A stretch of 64,000 nt of DNA from Allokutzneria sp. NRRL B-24872 (GTDB lineage: Bacteria; Actinomycetota; Actinomycetes; Mycobacteriales; Pseudonocardiaceae), in assembly GCF_002155965.1 (NCBI RefSeq), contig NZ_MUMH01000043.1, forward strand, positions 1 through 64,000, in the 5' to 3' direction. The position numbers and the translations under genes were made by a program. Shown here one piece after another: positions 59,051 to 64,000 of this stretch. The notes beneath the pieces were generated by a model. The model ran no database searches and was not told the origin of the DNA. It saw nothing but the letters and a program-made list of their open reading frames with translations. Numbering within the stretch: the first letter of the stretch is position 1; the number at the start of each line of letters is the position of its first letter.

Positions 59051-59635
59051 TCAGCTCTGCTGGAAACCACCGGGCGGGGTTCCGGGCTGACCGAACTGCT
59101 GGGTCTGCTGCGGCTGCTGCGGCTGCTGGGGGTAGCCCTGCTGCGGGTAGCCGCCGGGCTGCTGGCCGTAGGGCTGCGGGAATCCGCCGGAGGCCGGGTT
59201 CCAGCCGCCGGGCGGGCCGTACTGCGGCTTCGGCTGCAGCTTGATGATCTCGATGTCGGCGAGCAGCGCCACCACCGTCGCACCGGCCTGGAGCAGGCTG
59301 GCGATGAAGACCACCACGTACAGGCCGCTGACCGACGAGGACGCGATCAGGCCCTGCAGCAGCTGCAGCGCGGGCACCACGGCCAGCGGCGCGGCCGCCC
59401 AGAGCAGCTTGGGAGCCTTGGGCAGCACCGCGAGCCCGGCGAGCACACCGCCGGCGAGCTGGTACGCCGAGACGGCGCCGCGGGCGTCGGTGGCGAAGCC
59501 GCAGAAGAACGCGACGAGCGCCAGTCCCGCGGCGACGAGCGAGAGGATGAAGCCGAGGTCGAGGGGCTTTCCCGGCTGCCCGGGCATCCCGGGCTGCTGG
59601 GGATGGGGCTGGGGCGCGCCATAGGGCACGGACAT
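59051..59635 (-). CDS. DUF5336-like membrane protein with Pro/Gln/Tyr-rich tail
   Basis: A 194-residue protein. About 25 Pro/Gln-rich residues are followed by four helices (about 27-135). The C-terminal tail (about 140-194) is low complexity, with PQQPQQ and GYPQQ repeats. The layout matches the actinobacterial 34-kDa-antigen-like group. The function is unknown. The start is ATG 59635, with GAGGAGGAGA. Confidence 0.78.
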   Translation of the reverse strand: MSVPYGAPQPHPQQPGMPGQPGKPLDLGFILSLVAAGLALVAFFCGFATDARGAVSAYQLAGGVLAGLAVLPKAPKLLWAAAPLAVVPALQLLQGLIASSSVSGLYVVVFIASLLQAGATVVALLADIEIIKLQPKPQYGPPGGWNPASGGFPQPYGQQPGGYPQQGYPQQPQQPQQTQQFGQPGTPPGGFQQS

Positions 59636-59794
59636 GCTGGGTCTCCTCCTCGAACGAGGCGGCCACTGTGGACGCTTGAGGGTTGTGGCAGCGGAACGCT
59701 AGCCGATTCCACCGTCAGGACGACATCCGACACCCAGGGCTTCCCCCGGTGTGTCGAACCCGTTCGAGTCAACCACCACCGCTGCGTGACGACA

Positions 59795-59829
59795 GAGGCC
59801 GGGTGACCCGCGAAGGGTCACCCGGCCTC
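59795..59829 (-). terminator. Terminator after sucD
   Basis: GAGGCCGGGTGACCC pairs perfectly (15 bp) with GGGTCACCCGGCCTC around GCGAA. It lies 17 bases after the sucD stop codon. Confidence 0.9.
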
Positions 59830-59846
59830 GTGTCCGAAAGCGGCTG

Positions 59847-60737
59847 TCAGGCGAGGGACTTCATGATCTCGCGCATCAGGTCGGCGGTCGCGGACGGCGT
59901 CTTGCCGACCTTCACGCCGGCGGCCTCGAGGGCCTCCTGCTTCGCGGCCGCGGTGCCGGAGGAACCCGACACGATCGCGCCCGCGTGGCCCATCGTCTTG
60001 CCCTCGGGGGCGGTGAAGCCCGCGACGTAGCCGACGACCGGCTTGGTGATGTGCTCGGCGATGTAGGCCGCCGCGCGCTCCTCGGCGTCGCCACCGATCT
60101 CGCCGATCATCACGATGGCGTCGGTCTCCGGGTCGTCCTGGAACGCCTGGAGGCAGTCGATGTGCGTGGTGCCGATGATCGGGTCACCGCCGATGCCGAC
60201 CGCGGTGGAGAAACCGAACTCCCGCAGCTCGTGCATCATCTGGTAGGTCAGCGTGCCGGACTTGGACACCAGGCCGATCCGGCCCGCGCCGGAGATGTCG
60301 GCGGGGATGATGCCCGCGTTGGCCTTGCCGGGGCTGATCACGCCGGGGCAGTTCGGCCCGATGATCCGGGTCTTGTTGCCCTTGGCGCCCGCGTGGGCCC
60401 AGAAGTAGGCGGTGTCGTGCACCGGGATGCCCTCGGTGATGACGACGGCGAGCGCGATGCCCGCGTCGATCGCCTCGACCGCGGCGTCCTTGGCGAACTT
60501 CGGCGGAACGAAGATCACGGTGACGTCGGCGCCGGTGGCCTCCATGGCCTCGGCGACGGAGCCGAAGACCGGGACGACGGTGCCGTCGAAGTCGACCTTC
60601 TCGCCGGCCTTGCGCGGGTTCACGCCACCGACGATGTTCGTGCCGGAGGCCAGCATCCGCTTGGTGTGCTTGGTGCCCTCGGCACCGGTCATGCCCTGGA
60701 CGATGACCTTGCTGTTCTCAGTGAGGAAGATAGCCAT
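59847..60737 (-). CDS. sucD: Succinate-CoA ligase subunit alpha
   Basis: A 296-residue TCA-cycle enzyme subunit. The CoA-binding Rossmann fold has [18 protein letters not shown] near the N-terminus, and the phosphorylated His lies in [11 protein letters not shown]. The start is ATG 60737, 9 bases after sucC. With SucC it converts succinyl-CoA to succinate with NTP formation. Confidence 0.97.
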   Translation of the reverse strand: MAIFLTENSKVIVQGMTGAEGTKHTKRMLASGTNIVGGVNPRKAGEKVDFDGTVVPVFGSVAEAMEATGADVTVIFVPPKFAKDAAVEAIDAGIALAVVITEGIPVHDTAYFWAHAGAKGNKTRIIGPNCPGVISPGKANAGIIPADISGAGRIGLVSKSGTLTYQMMHELREFGFSTAVGIGGDPIIGTTHIDCLQAFQDDPETDAIVMIGEIGGDAEERAAAYIAEHITKPVVGYVAGFTAPEGKTMGHAGAIVSGSSGTAAAKQEALEAAGVKVGKTPSATADLMREIMKSLA

Positions 60738-60746
60738 CTTGTTGTG

Positions 60747-61916
60747 TCACTTCCCCGCGGCAGCGAGTTCGGCGGCGCGGTCGGCCGCGTTGTCCATGGT
60801 GTCCACCACGGTGACCAGCGGGTGGTTCGCCTCGGCGAGGATGCGGCGACCCTCGACGACGTTGTTGCCGTCCAGGCGGACGACCAGCGGCTTGGTGGCC
60901 CCGTCACCGAGGATCTCCAGCGCCTTCACGATGCCGTTGGCGACCGCGTCGCAGGCGGTGATGCCGCCGAAGACGTTCACGAAGACGCTGCGCACGTCGG
61001 TGTCGGAGAGGATGATCTCCAGGCCGTTGGCCATCACCTCGGCGGAGGCACCGCCACCGATGTCGAGGAAGTTGGCGGGCTTGACGCCGCCGTGCTTCTC
61101 GCCCGCGTAGGCGACGACGTCCAGGGTGGACATCACCAGGCCGGCGCCGTTGCCGATGATGCCGACCTCGCCGTCCAGCTTGACGTAGTTGAGGTCCTTG
61201 GCCTTGGCGGCGGCCTCGAGCGGGTTCTCCGCGGCCTTGTCGACCAGCTCGGCGTGCGCCGGGTGGCGGAAGCCCGCGTTCTCGTCGAGGGTGACCTTGC
61301 CGTCGAGCGCGACGATCTTGCCGTGCGGGTCGCGCACGAGCGGGTTGACCTCGACCAGGGTGGCGTCCTCGGAGACGAAGGTCTCCCAGAGCTTCACGAT
61401 GGTGTCGGCGACCTGGTCGGCGACCTCGGCGGGGAACTTCGCCGCGGCGACGATCTCGTTGGCCTTGGCCAGGTCGACGCCGGCGATCGGGTCGATCGCG
61501 ATCTTGGCGAGCGCCTCCGGCTTGGAGACGGCCACCTCCTCGATGTCCATGCCGCCCTCGACGGAGGCCATGGCGAGGAAGGTCCTGTTGGAACGGTCCA
61601 GCAGGAAGGAGAAGTAGTACTCCTCCGCGATGTCGGACGCGGGGGTCACCAGCACGCGGTGCACGATGTGACCCTTGATGTCCAGCCCGAGGATGCCCTC
61701 GGCCTTGGTCTTGGTCTCCTCGGCGGTCTCGGCCAGCTTCACGCCGCCGGCCTTGCCGCGACCGCCGGTCTTCACCTGGGCCTTGACGACGACGGCGACG
61801 CCGTAGTCGGCGGCGATCGCCGCGGCCTCATCCGGGGTGGTGGCCACGGCGCCCGGCAACACCGGGACCCCGTGGGCGGCGAAGAGGTCCTTCGCCTGGT
61901 ACTCGTACAGGTCCAC
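60747..61916 (-). CDS. sucC: Succinate-CoA ligase subunit beta (ADP-forming type)
   Basis: A 389-residue ATP-grasp subunit. [19 protein letters not shown] at the N-terminus, [12 protein letters not shown], and [17 protein letters not shown] define it. The start is GTG 61916, with AGGAGA upstream. It is the first gene of sucCD; its 162-bp upstream region holds the promoter and the 3' end of the next gene. Confidence 0.97.
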   Translation of the reverse strand: MDLYEYQAKDLFAAHGVPVLPGAVATTPDEAAAIAADYGVAVVVKAQVKTGGRGKAGGVKLAETAEETKTKAEGILGLDIKGHIVHRVLVTPASDIAEEYYFSFLLDRSNRTFLAMASVEGGMDIEEVAVSKPEALAKIAIDPIAGVDLAKANEIVAAAKFPAEVADQVADTIVKLWETFVSEDATLVEVNPLVRDPHGKIVALDGKVTLDENAGFRHPAHAELVDKAAENPLEAAAKAKDLNYVKLDGEVGIIGNGAGLVMSTLDVVAYAGEKHGGVKPANFLDIGGGASAEVMANGLEIILSDTDVRSVFVNVFGGITACDAVANGIVKALEILGDGATKPLVVRLDGNNVVEGRRILAEANHPLVTVVDTMDNAADRAAELAAAGK

Positions 61917-62078
61917 TCAGAGTCTCCTGATCTCGCCAACGACACCGCTGTCGGACCGGGTGACCCTATCGACCAGCCACTAAGCATTCGCGCCCGCCTG
62001 CGGTGAAGTCGGTCACCGCGCACGCGAATCACCAGGAATCGCGTGCTCACTGAGACGAAGGCAACGCCGGGGAATCGT

Positions 62079-62396
62079 TCAAGTAGTGCGCGTGGCGTCA
62101 CTCGGGCGGGGGTCGGCGCCCGTGAGCGATTCCACAATCTCGCCGGGTTCCGCTCCTGAGCGGAAGAGCACGACGTCCTCAGCACCCTGCGCCACAAGCA
62201 GATCGCGAAGTTCTTCCACGGATTCGGCGGGAACGTCGGTGAAGCCGACGGCGACGGCGTCCTCCTGCACGACGGCCGCGGCGACCTGCGCGGGGTCGCG
62301 CGACTCTCCTATGTGGACGACCTCGAAGCCCGCGTCCCGCAGCGCCCGCGCGAGCGGATCGGCACCGGCCCCGCCCGCGACCACCACTCGGGTCAT
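62079..62396 (-). CDS. Degenerate cobalamin-binding-like small protein
   Basis: A 105-residue protein. TRVVVAGGAGADPLARALRDAGFEVVHIG, cited by its ends, resembles the C-terminal B12-binding domain of methylmalonyl-CoA mutase-type enzymes (which have VAKxGxDGHDRGAK before ARALRDAGFEV). The DxHxxG cobalamin ligand is missing, replaced by GGAGADP. It probably does not bind B12 in the usual way. The start ATG 62396 overlaps the stop of the upstream membrane protein (ATGA), so the two are coupled. Confidence 0.72.
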   Translation of the reverse strand: MTRVVVAGGAGADPLARALRDAGFEVVHIGESRDPAQVAAAVVQEDAVAVGFTDVPAESVEELRDLLVAQGAEDVVLFRSGAEPGEIVESLTGADPRPSDATRTT

Positions 62397-64000
62397 CCGG
62401 TGGCCTTTTCCTTTCGGGACAAGGCGATTCCCGCTGCGATGAGCAACACCGCGAAACCACCCAGCGCGAACCACATTCCGGAAGCCGCCGCCGCGCCTTC
62501 GACTCGCTGCGCCGTCAACGGCAGTTCGGCGGCGCGCAGGCCCACGACGATCGCGGCTCCGAACAACAGCCCGGCGGCGCGGCGCGGGCGGCAGAACAAG
62601 GACAGCGCGCTCGCGGCGACGGCGGTCAGCATCGCGACGAGCACGCCCCACGAGGAGATGCGCAGCGGCGAGAGCAGTCCGGGCGCGATGAAGTCGGGAG
62701 CGGAGAGCACGGGCACGACGAAGGCCGCCGCGCTCAGCGCCACCGCGAGCCCGACCGGGGCGAAGAGCGCGTCGTTGCGGATCGGCTCGCTGAGGTCGAC
62801 CTCGTCCCGCTCGACCCCGCCCGCGAGCCCGGCAGCGGCACCCGCGCCCAGCGCGAGCACCACGGCGGCGATCAGCGCCCAGGTGCCGGAGGCGACCTCG
62901 ACACCGGCGACCCCGACAGCGCCGACCACCACGTCCAGCGCGACGGCGGCGGCGAGGACGACCCCGGCCCAGGCGACGGCGAGCACGGGGCGCAGCGCCC
63001 CGGCGAGACCGCGCACGGTCATCGCCAGCCCCAGTACTAGAAGGACGCCTCCGGCGGGCAGCAGCATCCGGGCCGGGTAGTTCACCAGGCTCGGCAGATC
63101 CGGCGGCACCTCGATGGTGTCGAGCAGCCCGCCCGCGAGCGAGGCCAGCCCGGAGAGCACGGCGAGGGCTCCGGCGACCATCTGCAACCGCTCCTGGCCG
63201 GGCAGCTCCACGTCATCGGTTCCCGAGGTGGGCTCCCCCCGCCCCCGTCCGGCCGGGATCGCCAGCACCGCGAGCACGAGCGCTCCGGCCAGTGCGACGA
63301 ACGGCCCCCACGTGATGAAGAACTGGTCGGAGGCGACGGCGGAGGCGATCGGCGGCACGATCAGCCCGAGCACGGCGAGCACCAGGCCGAGCAGCTTGCC
63401 GCGGGCGGCGCCGGGCTCGGCCGAGCTGATGGCCAACGCGGCGGAGATCGGCACGGCGACCGCGACCAGGAGCACGCCGACGAGCACCCACGGCGGAGCG
63501 TCCAGCACCGCGGCGGGCAGAAGATAAGGATCGGTCGAGCGGAACGGTGCCGCCGCGAGACCGACGGAGACCAGCACGCCGACGCAGAGCGTGAAGGCGA
63601 ACAGCCCGTGCCTGGGTTCTCCGGCCTCACCGGTCCTGGCGAGCGACTTGGCCGCGAAGAACCCGGCCGCGACCGTGGCGGCGTGGGCGACCAGCAGCGC
63701 GAGCAGTCCGGGCCCCGCGCCCAGCACGTTCAGGCTGTGCGGCAACAGCAGCTCCGGACGCGCGGCCAGGCTCGCGCCGTCCAGGAACTGGAGGTCGATC
63801 GCGGCGCGTCCGGGAGCGAGCAGCGCCGCCGGGACGAGGACCCCCGCGGCCAGCGCCACGCGACCGCGCGCGCGGGCGATGAGCGCCGCGAGCACGGGCA
63901 GCGCCGCGAGCAGGCCCAGCAGCGGCCAGGAGGTGAAGGCGGCGGGTTCGGCGGGCGCCGTCACGCCCAGCACCGGGGCGAGGGCGGCGGCGACCGCGGA
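62393..64000 (-). CDS. Large multi-pass membrane protein, 5' end outside the window
   Basis: At least 535 residues, open to the right edge. About 14 or more hydrophobic helices fill the visible part, with a Gly/Arg-rich, acidic loop (RGRGEPTSGTDDVELPGQ) in the middle. The C-terminus is basic (SRKEKATG). GTG 63973 is the first start codon inside, but the frame continues without a stop, so the real start is probably outside. The family is not recognised; it is coupled to the B12-like gene. Confidence 0.7.
   Translation of the reverse strand, partial: SAVAAALAPVLGVTAPAEPAAFTSWPLLGLLAALPVLAALIARARGRVALAAGVLVPAALLAPGRAAIDLQFLDGASLAARPELLLPHSLNVLGAGPGLLALLVAHAATVAAGFFAAKSLARTGEAGEPRHGLFAFTLCVGVLVSVGLAAAPFRSTDPYLLPAAVLDAPPWVLVGVLLVAVAVPISAALAISSAEPGAARGKLLGLVLAVLGLIVPPIASAVASDQFFITWGPFVALAGALVLAVLAIPAGRGRGEPTSGTDDVELPGQERLQMVAGALAVLSGLASLAGGLLDTIEVPPDLPSLVNYPARMLLPAGGVLLVLGLAMTVRGLAGALRPVLAVAWAGVVLAAAVALDVVVGAVGVAGVEVASGTWALIAAVVLALGAGAAAGLAGGVERDEVDLSEPIRNDALFAPVGLAVALSAAAFVVPVLSAPDFIAPGLLSPLRISSWGVLVAMLTAVAASALSLFCRPRRAAGLLFGAAIVVGLRAAELPLTAQRVEGAAAASGMWFALGGFAVLLIAAGIALSRKEKATG

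Overview
The window is one stretch of a high-GC actinobacterial chromosome, most likely from a member of the Pseudonocardiaceae or a close relative. This is inferred from very high G+C at third codon positions, frequent GTG and TTG starts, an RpfB resuscitation factor, a fatty-acyl-AMP ligase, a MetNIQ/RpfB/RsmA/IspE/ABC-F neighbourhood typical of Actinomycetota, and a perfect actinobacterial LexA box and a 16/19 IdeR box. No phage, transposase, CRISPR array or plasmid gene is visible. Almost everything is ordinary chromosomal gene content, so the unusual material lies in the non-coding DNA.

Left part (1-22856): two adjacent paralogous lytic transglycosylases; an iron-box-controlled efeUOB operon followed by a proline iminopeptidase; a tricorn-type protease; a minus-strand run of mfd, a SurA-like lipoprotein and mazG; an SDR oxidoreductase; a coupled sugar dehydrogenase lipoprotein and polysaccharide lyase 8 gene; a fatty acid desaturase with two tandem palindromic operators and a TetR regulator downstream; and a membrane-anchored alpha/beta hydrolase. 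Middle part (22857-48182): tRNA-Gln(UUG); two tandem GGDEF diguanylate cyclases; glmU-prs; ribosomal protein L25 and pth; an exonuclease; a fatty-acyl-AMP ligase; an ABC-F ATPase; ispE; metQ, metI and metN behind a SAM riboswitch and a Cys-rich leader peptide; rsmA-rpfB-tatD; pabB; an inositol monophosphatase-like gene; a TetR-hydrolase pair; and folD with a DUF3017 gene. Right part (48183-64000): two transporters, a pentapeptide-repeat protein, a TetR/reductase divergent pair, an ECF42-type sigma factor with its DGPF-domain partner, purN-purH, a DUF6350-like membrane protein with a long acidic tail, a DUF5336-like membrane protein, sucCD, and a degenerate B12-binding-like protein coupled to a large membrane protein that runs off the right edge.

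The signals most worth following are: (1) the metNIQ leader, where a SAM-I/IV-type riboswitch ends on the ribosome binding site of a 37-codon Cys/Arg-rich leader peptide; (2) an 11-bp palindrome, TCCACWGTGGA, found 11 times against a rough chance expectation well below one, usually inside genes as Ser-Thr-Val-Asp/Glu; (3) an interspersed hairpin element with a 20-base identical core at 16335 and 53871, and a partial copy at position 1; (4) hairpins built on CTGAATGACTCATTCAG just after stop codons; (5) an ECF42-like promoter in front of the DGPF gene; and (6) a perfect LexA box with no recognisable target gene.
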